Shown: positions 24,292 through 32,038 of the stretch, one piece after another
How positions within the stretch are numbered: the first letter of the stretch is position 1
How the letters are laid out: every line of letters begins with the position of its first letter
Source: Actinoplanes couchii
Lineage (GTDB): Bacteria > Actinomycetota > Actinomycetes > Mycobacteriales > Micromonosporaceae
Assembly (NCBI RefSeq): GCF_016862075.1
Contig: NZ_BOMG01000073.1
Coordinates: 108,302-172,301 of the forward strand
Reading direction: 5' to 3'
Length of the DNA: 64,000 nucleotides
Notes under the pieces: generated by a model
Told to the model about the DNA's origin: nothing
The model's input: only the letters and a program-made list of their open reading frames with translations
Databases searched by the model: none
Program-made: the position numbers and the translations under genes

Positions 24292-27104
24292 TCATTTCTG
24301 TGAACCCGATGGGACCGGCCGAACTGGAACGTCACCGGCCCGCGGACGACGCCGGTCTCGGCGCTCTGCTGACCGATCGCGGCAACCTGCCGCTCGACCG
24401 ACTCGACGTGCGCGCGTCCGTCAGCGGTCTGCTGGTGCGCACCGAGCTGACCACCGAATTCGTCAACGCTCACGACATCGCGCTCGAGGCCACCTACGTC
24501 TTCCCACTGCCCGATCGCGCCGCGGTCACCGGCATGACGATGACCGCCGACGACCGTGTCGTCACCGCCGAGCTGCGTGAGCGCGGCGCCGCCCGGGAGC
24601 AGTACGACCAAGCCATCGCCGCGGGCCAACGCGCCTCCATCGCCGAGGAGGAGCGGCCCGACGTCTTCACCATGCGAGTCGGCAACATCCCGCCGGGCGA
24701 GCGCGTCGTCGTGCGCCTGCGGCTCGTCGGCCCCCTGGCATACGAGGACGGTGCCGCGACCTTCCGGTTCCCGCTGGTCGTCGCACCCCGATACGTCCCC
24801 GGCATCCCGCTCGGTGGGCCACAGGCCGGCGACGGCCAGGAGCCGGACACCGACGCCGTTCCGGACGCTTCCCGCATCTCCCCGCCGGTGCTTCTGCCCG
24901 GCTTCCCCAACCCGCTGCGCCTGTCCATCGGTGTCGACATCGACCCGGCCGGGCTGGAGCTGGGCGAGGTGCGCTCCAGCCTCCACACTGTCACCGAGCA
25001 GGGCGGGACTCTGCGAATCGCGCCCGGTGAGCGCGCCGACCGTGACTTCGTGCTCCGGCTGGCCTATGCGCCCGGGTCCGAGACCGCCGTGGCCGTCCCC
25101 GATGAAGACGGCGAGCAGGGAACGTATCAGCTGGTGGTTCTCCCTCCGGAGGCCGCCGTCGCACCGCGCCCGAAAGACGTGGTGCTGCTGCTGGACCGGT
25201 CCGGCAGCATGGGCGGCTGGAAGATGGTGGCCGCACGGCGGGCCGCAGCTCGTGTCATCGACACCCTGACCGCCGCCGACCGGTTCTCCGTCATCACCTT
25301 CGACCACGTCGTCGAGTGGCCGGAGCGTCTCGGCAACGGGCTCGTCGAGGCGACCGACCGCAACCGCTACCGGGCTGTGGAACACCTGGCCCGGGCTGAC
25401 GCCCGTGGTGGTACCGAGCTGCTCAGCCCGCTCACCACCGCCCTCGCCATGCTGTCGGACAACCCCGGCCGCGATCGTGTGCTGGTGCTCGTGACCGACG
25501 GCCAGGTCGGCAACGAGGACCAGATCGTCAAGCAGGTCAGCCCGCTGATCGGTGGGATCCGGGTGCACACCGTCGGTATCGACCGCGCGGTCAACGCCGG
25601 CTTCCTCGGCCGTCTCGCCGCGATCGGTGCCGGGCGTGCGGAGCTGGTGGAGAGCGAGGATCGGCTGGACGAGGCAATGGAGCACATCCACCGGCGAATC
25701 GGCGCACCCGTCGTCACGGGTCTCACCGTGAGCGGCGACGGGTTCACACCGATCGACGGGACGCGCAGCCCCGCTCGCTTGCCGGGCCTGTACCCTGGAG
25801 TGCCGCTGGTCATCACCGGGCGTTACTCGGGCGCGGCCGCCGGTTCCCTGTCGGTGGCCGGGCGGACACGTGACGACCAGGACTTCCTGACCTCCGTGAC
25901 GGTGCGGAGCAGCTCCGAGACGGCGGTCACCTCGCTGTGGGCACGCGCCCGGCTGCGTGATCTCGAGGACGCGTACACCTCGGGGGATCACTCGCTGGAG
26001 ACAGACATCGTCGGCACCTCGTTGCGGTTCGGGGTCCTGTGCCGGTTCACCTCCTTCGTGGCTGTGGACGAGCGGGTGGTGAACGAGGGGGGCCGATCGC
26101 GAAAGGTCACCCAGCCGGTCGAGATGCCGTCCGGGTGGGAAACGCCGCCGCCGGCACCACCGGCCTTCCACATGCTCGCTGCCTCCTCGCCGTTCCCGGG
26201 AGGGGCCGTTCCCATGGCGGCGCCGATGGCCGTCCCGCCGCCTCCGCCAGCGCCCGGTGCGCCCGCTCCGGGTCGTCCGGGAGGTATGCCGCCCTGGGCA
26301 GGCCGGGCCGGCAGCGCGCCGCGGTCACGCAGTTCGTTCGTGGCGAAGTCCGGCCCCGGAACTCCTCCCCCGGTGCCGCCGACTTCTGGAGCGCCCACGG
26401 GAGCACCGGCCTTCGAGCCGCCCACCAGTGGCGCTCCTTGGGGAGCGCCGGGTAGCGGTGCCGCTGACCAGGTACCGGTGGACGAGGCCAGCTTCGGGGC
26501 CGCACCCGTGACTGGAGCGCCGTCTGCCTCCGGTCCACAGCCCATGACCGGGGCGCAGCCCGAGGCCGGAGCTCAGCCCGAGGCCGGAGCTCAGCCTAGG
26601 GCCGGGGCGCCGCCCGCAGCCGATGGGGCGCACCCGGAATCGGTTGCTGGGGCCGCTCCCAGCAGTGGCACGCCGGCAGCGTCGGCCGCGCCCGTGGGGC
26701 CGAGTGCACCAACCGGGCCGGGGGCGCGGGGAATCGCCGGGCCGTTGAATCGCCCTCGGCCCGCGGGTCGATGGGGATCGCGGCGGGGCCAGGCTTCCGC
26801 GGCGGGTGACAGCGGACTGGCTGTCGACGAGTTGCGGGAGCTGGCCGCGGTCGAGGTGACCCGGCTGCGGGAGGCCGCACAGCAGTCGGCGCTCGACCGT
26901 CGCGACCTGCTCGATGACCTCGCCAGCCGCCTGTCCGTGCTGCTGGAGCCGGTGACCGACGATGCAGTCGACCCTATCCGCGATCTGGTGAAGCTCCTTC
27001 GGGGAGACACCAGCATCGACGAGCGCTGGTCGACCGCGATCCGGGTGCTCGATGAGTTCGTCGGCGGCAAGGCCACCAAGAAGCGCCCCTTCTGGAAGGC
27101 CTGA
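24288..27104 (+). CDS. VIT and von Willebrand factor A domain protein
   Basis: 938 residues. A vault/inter-alpha-trypsin (VIT) domain occupies about 10-165 (LEATYVFPLPDRAAVTGM, RERGAAREQYDQAIA). A VWA domain lies about 295-480, with the metal-dependent adhesion site DRSGSMGG (Asp303, Ser305, Ser307) and VTDGQVGNED. A beta-rich region runs to 610. Then comes a 220-residue Pro/Ala/Gly linker with QPEAGA repeats (18-bp DNA units near 26547-26602), and a conserved-looking helical C-terminal domain (about 845-938, RRDLLDDLASRLSVLLEP) ending KKRPFWKA. No signal peptide or membrane segment is visible, so it is probably cytoplasmic. The translational overlap with a MerR regulator implies a regulated, paired function; the partner is unknown. 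Confidence 0.9.
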   Translation: MIISVNPMGPAELERHRPADDAGLGALLTDRGNLPLDRLDVRASVSGLLVRTELTTEFVNAHDIALEATYVFPLPDRAAVTGMTMTADDRVVTAELRERGAAREQYDQAIAAGQRASIAEEERPDVFTMRVGNIPPGERVVVRLRLVGPLAYEDGAATFRFPLVVAPRYVPGIPLGGPQAGDGQEPDTDAVPDASRISPPVLLPGFPNPLRLSIGVDIDPAGLELGEVRSSLHTVTEQGGTLRIAPGERADRDFVLRLAYAPGSETAVAVPDEDGEQGTYQLVVLPPEAAVAPRPKDVVLLLDRSGSMGGWKMVAARRAAARVIDTLTAADRFSVITFDHVVEWPERLGNGLVEATDRNRYRAVEHLARADARGGTELLSPLTTALAMLSDNPGRDRVLVLVTDGQVGNEDQIVKQVSPLIGGIRVHTVGIDRAVNAGFLGRLAAIGAGRAELVESEDRLDEAMEHIHRRIGAPVVTGLTVSGDGFTPIDGTRSPARLPGLYPGVPLVITGRYSGAAAGSLSVAGRTRDDQDFLTSVTVRSSSETAVTSLWARARLRDLEDAYTSGDHSLETDIVGTSLRFGVLCRFTSFVAVDERVVNEGGRSRKVTQPVEMPSGWETPPPAPPAFHMLAASSPFPGGAVPMAAPMAVPPPPPAPGAPAPGRPGGMPPWAGRAGSAPRSRSSFVAKSGPGTPPPVPPTSGAPTGAPAFEPPTSGAPWGAPGSGAADQVPVDEASFGAAPVTGAPSASGPQPMTGAQPEAGAQPEAGAQPRAGAPPAADGAHPESVAGAAPSSGTPAASAAPVGPSAPTGPGARGIAGPLNRPRPAGRWGSRRGQASAAGDSGLAVDELRELAAVEVTRLREAAQQSALDRRDLLDDLASRLSVLLEPVTDDAVDPIRDLVKLLRGDTSIDERWSTAIRVLDEFVGGKATKKRPFWKA

Positions 27105-27351
27105 CCCTCACCACCGTCTCGGGGTTCATGGACGCCTCCATGGCCGGGCCATGAGCCCCGAGACTCCGACGCCCCGGCAGCGAGACCGGCGCGCTGCGCG
27201 GGCTCTGCAATGCGCAGGCTCTGCACTGCGCGCCACCGGGCCGCAAGGGCGCGGGCGTTGCGGTTCCAGGCCGTGAGGTTTCGGGCCCTCCGGTTCTGAG
27301 CGTTGTGGTTCTGAACGCTGCGGTTCCGGGCCGCGCGGTTTTGGGCGCTGT

Positions 27352-27411
27352 GGTTCCGGGCCGTGCGGTTCCGGGCCGTGCGGTTCCGGGCCGTGCGGTT
27401 CCGGGCCGTGC
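27352..27411. repeat. 15-bp tandem repeat, four perfect units
   Basis: Four perfect copies of GGTTCCGGGCCGTGC (27352, 27367, 27382, 27397), preceded by degenerate copies from about 27222. It lies in the roughly 500-base gap (27105-27600) between the VWA gene and the lectin gene. Frames through it encode only Asn/Arg/Thr/Ala or Val/Pro/Gly/Arg runs. I see no other gene in the gap; the promoter of the lectin gene presumably lies at 27440-27600. Confidence 0.9.
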
Positions 27412-27600
27412 GGTTTGGGCGAGGCGGTTTCGGGTGTTGGGCTGGGTGGGGTTGGTGGTTTGGGGTGCGAGATCGAGCGGTTTGGGAGTGCTTACTGGAG
27501 GGGGTGGGTGGGTTCGGAGGGGTGGGCTCGGTACCACATCGGTAGGTGTGGGCCGGTAAGTTGGGGCACCGGTGTTGGACCTTGGGGATGGGAACGCCAC

Positions 27601-28545
27601 GTGGGGGATGGACTGGGCGACGAGCCGGATCCATTGTTGGTTCGGCCGTTCGTTTTGCCTGATGGGGACCGGCATGAGTCGGTGCCGTCCGCGTCCACCT
27701 GGCCGGCTCGGTCCCAGTCCGATGATCAGTCGACGCAGTTGCTTCCGACGGTTCCGGCGGCTGCCTCTGTGGCGCATGAAACGGGCGGGCTGCGACGGTG
27801 GCGGCCGTTGATTCTGGTCGGGGCGGGGGTTGCCGCGATAGTGAGTGTCGCTGGGTACGCGTTGCTTCGGCCGGCCACCGGGGGCGTCGAGTGGGTCTCG
27901 CAACCGGGGCTGTCATTGCCGGCTGCGGTCGGTCCGGACGTCACGGCCGATGCGACCGAGGACGGTGCTTCCGTCGACGAGCAGTCCGGCACGGAGGCCG
28001 GTGGCACCGGAGGGGAACGTGGATCCTCTACGCAGACGCGGCCCGGCTCCCCCACACCTGCCGCTGGGAGTGGGACGGTCAGCCGGCCGGCATCGGCATC
28101 ACCGGCAGCCAGTGGCAGTCCGGCGGCTTCGGTGTCTTCGGGGCCGGTGATCGGGTTGTTGCCCAGTGCGATTCCTACCGGCCGCGGGCTGCTGGTCAAC
28201 GGCAGTGGGCTCTGTCTGGATCTCCGAGGCGGGCGGGCCGGCGAAGGGCGGGACGTGCACGTCGACACCTGCAACGGGACCAGTCCGCAGCGGTGGGAAC
28301 TGCGCTCGGACCGGACACTGGAAGTGTCGAACATGTGCGCGTACCTGGTCGGCGACGGTACGGCTGAGTTGACTCGATGTGATGGACGGCTGACTGCTCA
28401 ATGGCAACTCTTCGACAACGGGGCGTTGATCAACATGTCCAACGGGCAGTGCCTCACTGATCCGAACTCCGGTACTCGGCCGGCCCGGGCGGTAACCGTG
28501 ACACTCTGCTCCGGCGGCAAGAACCAGACCTGGACTTTCAGCTGA
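27601..28545 (+). CDS. Membrane-anchored ricin-type beta-trefoil lectin protein
   Basis: 314 residues from GTG 27601; the frame is open farther upstream to 27415 but that part is repeat-derived. A cytoplasmic N-terminus of about 65 residues precedes one membrane segment (RPLILVGAGVAAIVSVAGYA), a Ser/Pro/Gly/Ala-rich external linker, and a C-terminal ricin-B-like domain of about 125 residues. That domain shows the Q-x-W repeats QRW, QWQ (variant) and QTW and four to six conserved cysteines (GLCLDL, DTCNG, NMCAYL, TRCDG, GQCLTD, TLCSGG). Ricin-B domains bind galactose/xylan-type sugars. There is no catalytic domain, so a carbohydrate-binding surface role is inferred. Confidence 0.8.
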   Translation: MGDGLGDEPDPLLVRPFVLPDGDRHESVPSASTWPARSQSDDQSTQLLPTVPAAASVAHETGGLRRWRPLILVGAGVAAIVSVAGYALLRPATGGVEWVSQPGLSLPAAVGPDVTADATEDGASVDEQSGTEAGGTGGERGSSTQTRPGSPTPAAGSGTVSRPASASPAASGSPAASVSSGPVIGLLPSAIPTGRGLLVNGSGLCLDLRGGRAGEGRDVHVDTCNGTSPQRWELRSDRTLEVSNMCAYLVGDGTAELTRCDGRLTAQWQLFDNGALINMSNGQCLTDPNSGTRPARAVTVTLCSGGKNQTWTFS

Positions 28546-28800
28546 TCCGAATCGGAGCGGGCTGAGGCCTGTCCCTTTCGGGAAGGGCTGCAGCCCGGAG
28601 ATCGCGCGGCGACACGAACTGGGTGAGGGCTGCGGCCTGGGCAAGACTGGTCGGGCGGGCCGCGGCTGTGTGGAGCGCGGCTTTTACAGACAGGCCGGGA
28701 TGGGCGAGTTTCGCCTGGACGGGTTCCGGCGGAAGCCACTCCGGGGGCGGGCAGACAGACCAGGCGATCCCTGCTCCAGACGGTTCCGGGGCTGGACGTG

Positions 28801-28896
28801 GCCTGGGCTGGACGTGGCCTGGGCCCGACGTGGCCTGGGCTCGACGTTGGCTGGGCTCGACGTTGGCTGGGCTCGACGTTGGCTGGGCTCGACGTT
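28801..28896. repeat. 16-bp tandem repeat, six units
   Basis: Six 16-bp units. The last three are identical (GGCTGGGCTCGACGTT); the first three are variants (for example GCCTGGGCTGGACGTG). It is followed to about 29080 by degenerate GGACTGGAC / GGACGCGTCGGGCTGGA / GACCAGGGCTGGGCT repeats, which fill most of the 570-base gap before the methyltransferase gene. Confidence 0.9.
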
Positions 28897-29118
28897 GCCG
28901 AGTTGAACGCGTCGGACTGGACACAGCCGGACTGGACGCGGTTGTGCTGAACGCGGTTGTGCTGATCGTGTCGGACCGGACGCGTCGGGCTGGACAGCGG
29001 TTGGACCGGACGCGTCGGGCTGGATGCGGTTGGGCTGACCAGGGCTGGGCTGACCAGGGCTGGGCTGGGCGGATAGGTGGGGTGGGGGCTGGTGGGCGTA
29101 CCGAAATAGGATGTTGGG

Positions 29119-29760
29119 ATGGATCTTGGGTTGCTCGAGGCGGCTGTCGGGGCTGACGGGTTTATGCCGGAGGATGAGGGGCGGGCTCTTGCTTCTGCTG
29201 CTCTTGCGGCTCCGGGTGGGGTGATTCTGGAAGTTGGCAGCTACCTGGGGAAATCCACTCTCTATCTGGCTGCGGCTGCTCGTGCTCGGGGCGGCAAAGT
29301 GGTCACCGTGGATCATCATCGGGGGTCCGAGGAGCACCAGGCGGGATGGGAGTATCACGATCCGGGACTGGTGGATTCTTCGGTTGGGCTGATCGACACG
29401 CTTCCCGGGTTTCGGCGGACCATTGCTGCTGCGGGGGCCGAGGATGTGGTGGTCGCTGTTGTTGCTCGGGCTGAGGAGTTCGCGGCTATCTGGGGCTCGC
29501 CGCTCGCTTTTCTTTTTCTTGACGGCAGCCATACCGACGAGTCGGCTCAGCGGGATCTTGCCTCCTGGGCGCCGCACCTGACCGTTGGTGGGATTCTTGC
29601 GATCCACGATGTTTTTCCTGATCCTGCTGATGGTGGGCAGGCTCCCTACCGGATCTATCGCCGGGCCCTCGAATCCGGTGAGTTCACCGAGATCGAGGGG
29701 CAGGGGTCGCTTCGGCTGCTGCGGCGGGAGCGGTTCGGGGAGTCCACGGAGACCGTCTGA
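29119..29760 (+). CDS. Class I SAM-dependent methyltransferase (Methyltransf_24-like)
   Basis: 213-residue Rossmann-fold protein. Motif I is ILEVGSYLGKST (about 35-46), with acidic residue Asp in VVTVDHH after beta-2, and LAFLFLDGSHTDE with Asp at beta-4, the pattern of the O-methyltransferase-like group 24, also seen in glycan-tailoring enzymes. No substrate can be assigned. Codon use is slightly less GC-biased at third positions (GCT, GTT frequent) than in neighbouring genes, which could mark a different origin. The ATG at 29119 begins MDLGLLEAAV. It faces a glycosyltransferase/methyltransferase operon across a 37-bp repeat array, so a shared glycan role is possible. Confidence 0.82.
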   Translation: MDLGLLEAAVGADGFMPEDEGRALASAALAAPGGVILEVGSYLGKSTLYLAAAARARGGKVVTVDHHRGSEEHQAGWEYHDPGLVDSSVGLIDTLPGFRRTIAAAGAEDVVVAVVARAEEFAAIWGSPLAFLFLDGSHTDESAQRDLASWAPHLTVGGILAIHDVFPDPADGGQAPYRIYRRALESGEFTEIEGQGSLRLLRRERFGESTETV

Positions 29761-29907
29761 CAGCGGGACAGCGGGACAGCGGGGCGGCGGGGCGGCGGGG
29801 CGGCGGGGCGGCGGGGCGGCGGTGATCGATACGGAGGACTGCCCCGCAAGCGCACGGTTCCGCGCCCGTGGCCCGGAGACTCGGGCCTGGGATGAGACGC
29901 GGCCAAG

Positions 29908-30201
29908 GGCGCGCAGCCTCCCCAAGAAAGCGGAGCTGTGGGCAGGGCACGCTGCCTCCCCAAGAGGGCGGGGCTGCGGAAGGTCGCGCAGCCTCCCCAG
30001 AAGGGGCGGGGATGCCGGCAGCCTCCCCAAGAAAATGGGGCTGCGTGCAGGGCGCGCGGCCTTCCAAGAAAGCGGGGCTGTGGGCGGGGCGCGCGGCCTT
30101 CCCAAGAGAGCCGGGCTGTGGGTAGGCCGCAGCAGTGCCTCGTCCCCGGGCCCGGTCGGCTAAGGGTGTGCGGCCTTTCCGAGAGGGCGGGGGTGTGGGT
30201 G
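29908..30201. repeat. 37-38-bp degenerate tandem array (convergent gap)
   Basis: About eight units. Clear ones are 29908-29945, 29946-29982, 30017-30050 (shortened), 30051-30087, 30088-30125 and 30165-30201, with a diverged unit at 30126-30164. The unit begins GGCGCGCGGCCT and has AAGAAAGCGGGGCTGTGGG in the second half. The right end lies inside the C-terminal codons and stop (30160-30162) of the leftward toroid-enzyme gene. A GGGGCGGC run (29780-29822) precedes it. Confidence 0.85.
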
Positions 30202-31323
30202 GGCTGCGTCTCGGAAGATTGCGGAACGTGGGTGGGCTGCGTGTAGGGCGTCTACGGCCAGGACCACGGCGGCTGCGGTCCAGGTGGTTCGTTCCACCGG
30301 CCAGCGGACTCCGTCCTTCAGGACCAGGCCGGTCCAGTAGGAGCCGTCCTTCTCCCTCAGGTGCTGCATCGCCGCCACCATCTCCTCGGCGGCTGATCTC
30401 TCGCCCATCGCGTCCAGTGCCAGGGCCAGCTCGCATGTCTCGGCTCCGGTCACCCATGGCTGGTCCGCCACGCAGCGGGCTCCCCTTCCGGGGACCACGA
30501 ACTCATCCCAGCGATCGGTTATCCGCTGGTGGGCGGCCTGGCCCCGGATCGCGCCGCCCAGGATCGGGTAGTACCAGTCCATCGAGTAGCGGCCCTTGTC
30601 CGCGAAGGCCTCGGGGCGGTCCCGGATCGCGGTTCCCAGCAGGTCTGCGGCCAGTTCCCAGTCGGGCTGGGGCTCGCCCACCCGGTCCGCGATCAGCACT
30701 CCGCAGCGCAGGGCCTGATAGATGCTGGACGAGCCGGTGAGCAGGGCGATCCGGTCGCCGGCCGCCCACCAGATCTCGCCTTCGGGGGCTTGCAGACCGG
30801 TCACGAAATCCAGGGCGGCCCGGATCGACGGCCACATTCGGGCCAGGAAATCGTCGTCCCCGGTGCTCAGCCAGTGATGCCAGCAGCCGACAGCCAGGTA
30901 CGCGGCATGGTTGCTCTCGGCGGTCGGATCCGCGACAAAAGCGACCGGAGAAGCAGCGACAACGGCCGGACCAACGGCGACAACGGCCGGACCAGTGACA
31001 GCAGCGGACGGAGAAGCGGCGACAGCAGCCGGACCAGCGACGGCAGCGGACGGAGAAGCGGCGACAGCGGACGGGGCGTACCGGGAAGCCCACGACCCGT
31101 CCGGGCGCTGATGGCGGCGCAACCAGTCGTAGGCGGCGGCCGCTCGTTCGTGCTCGCCGCCCACGTCCAAGGCCATCGCGGCCTCCACGTGGTCCCACGG
31201 GTCGGCCTGTTTTCCGCGTTCCCACGGGATCAGGCCGTCCGGTTCCTGGTCGGCGGCGATGGTGGTGACGGTGGCTCTGATGTCGTCGGCGCTCAGCACG
31301 CCCGGCAGATCAGGCACCGACAT
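30160..31323 (-). CDS. Alpha/alpha-toroid (prenyltransferase/hydrolase-like) protein
   Basis: 387 residues. Repeated motifs of the six-hairpin/prenyltransferase toroid type are visible: AAYDWLRRHQRPDGSW near residue 70, AYLAVGCWHHWLSTGD about 145, QALRCGVLIADR, WPVERTTWTAAAVVLAVDAL near the end. Function is uncertain; such genes are often labelled prenyltransferase but could be glycoside hydrolases acting on the cluster's glycan. Residues about 83-124 are an Ala/Val/Ser/Pro insertion (AVAASPSAAVAGP repeats) made of in-frame DNA repeats. The last 15 residues are encoded by the 37-bp array. The start overlaps the methyltransferase gene by 14 bases, indicating an operon. Confidence 0.72.
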   Translation of the reverse strand: MSVPDLPGVLSADDIRATVTTIAADQEPDGLIPWERGKQADPWDHVEAAMALDVGGEHERAAAAYDWLRRHQRPDGSWASRYAPSAVAASPSAAVAGPAAVAASPSAAVTGPAVVAVGPAVVAASPVAFVADPTAESNHAAYLAVGCWHHWLSTGDDDFLARMWPSIRAALDFVTGLQAPEGEIWWAAGDRIALLTGSSSIYQALRCGVLIADRVGEPQPDWELAADLLGTAIRDRPEAFADKGRYSMDWYYPILGGAIRGQAAHQRITDRWDEFVVPGRGARCVADQPWVTGAETCELALALDAMGERSAAEEMVAAMQHLREKDGSYWTGLVLKDGVRWPVERTTWTAAAVVLAVDALHAAHPRSAIFRDAAHPHPRPLGKAAHP

Positions 31324-32032
31324 CCGCGAGCACCTCCTCCTTCTTCAGGTAGATGACGACGCTCTTGCCGATCAGCGGGTTGAGTGCCTGCTCCAGCACC
31401 CGGGTGAAGACCGGTTTGTCGACGATGTCCCACACCAACATGCGGTGGTACGCCCGGGTCGGCGCCGCGTCCCCGATGGCACATTTCAGCCACCAGTACG
31501 GACTGTGCAGCGCGTGCGCAAAACCGTTACCGGTCACTGTCAGCCCGGCGTCACGCAGCCGTCCGGCCAGCTCGTCCTCCTTGTAGATCCGGACGTGTCC
31601 GCCTTCGTTGGCGTGGTATTCGTCGGACAGCGCCCAGCACACCCGCTCCGGCAGCCACCGCGGCACGGTCACCGCCGCCAGGCCGCCGGGGCGCAGCACC
31701 CGCGCCAGCTCCTTGATCGCGGTCACGTCGTCGGGGATGTGTTCCAGCACCTCGGAGGCGATCACCCGGTCGAAGCCCGCGTCCGGAAAAGGCAGAGAGA
31801 GCAGATTTCCCTGTACGGTCGTCGCACTCGCCGTCGCCGGAGCCTCACCCTCCATGGCCATGGCCGCACACCACTTGCGGGTCGTGCCGAGATCGGTGAC
31901 GTTCAGGTCGAGGGCCACCACATCAGCGCCACGCCGGTACGCCTCGAAGGTGTGCCGCCCCTCGCCGCATCCCAGGTCGAGGACCCGCATCCCCGGCCGC
32001 ACGTCCAGCCGGTCATAGTCGACGGTCAGCAT
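31310..32032 (-). CDS. Class I SAM-dependent methyltransferase
   Basis: 240-residue enzyme. SAM-binding motif I is VLDLGCGEGRHT (about 17-28), with acidic Asp in VVALDLN, motif II-like SEVLEHIPDD and motif III ARVLRPGGLAAVTVP. It belongs to the UbiE/Methyltransf_11 group. The C-terminal 90 residues (YWWLKCAIG, YHRMLVWDIVDKP) are longer than the core fold. It lies between a GT4 glycosyltransferase (6-base gap) and the toroid protein (14-base overlap) on the same strand; the trio looks like a glycoconjugate-tailoring operon. Confidence 0.9.
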   Translation of the reverse strand: MLTVDYDRLDVRPGMRVLDLGCGEGRHTFEAYRRGADVVALDLNVTDLGTTRKWCAAMAMEGEAPATASATTVQGNLLSLPFPDAGFDRVIASEVLEHIPDDVTAIKELARVLRPGGLAAVTVPRWLPERVCWALSDEYHANEGGHVRIYKEDELAGRLRDAGLTVTGNGFAHALHSPYWWLKCAIGDAAPTRAYHRMLVWDIVDKPVFTRVLEQALNPLIGKSVVIYLKKEEVLADVGA

Positions 32033-32038
32033 GTCGTT

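Noticed and set aside
26591..27916. Minus-strand frame with Asn-Arg-Thr-Ala repeats
   Set aside because: It is the shadow of the VWA gene linker and the 15-bp array; no ribosome site or family resemblance.
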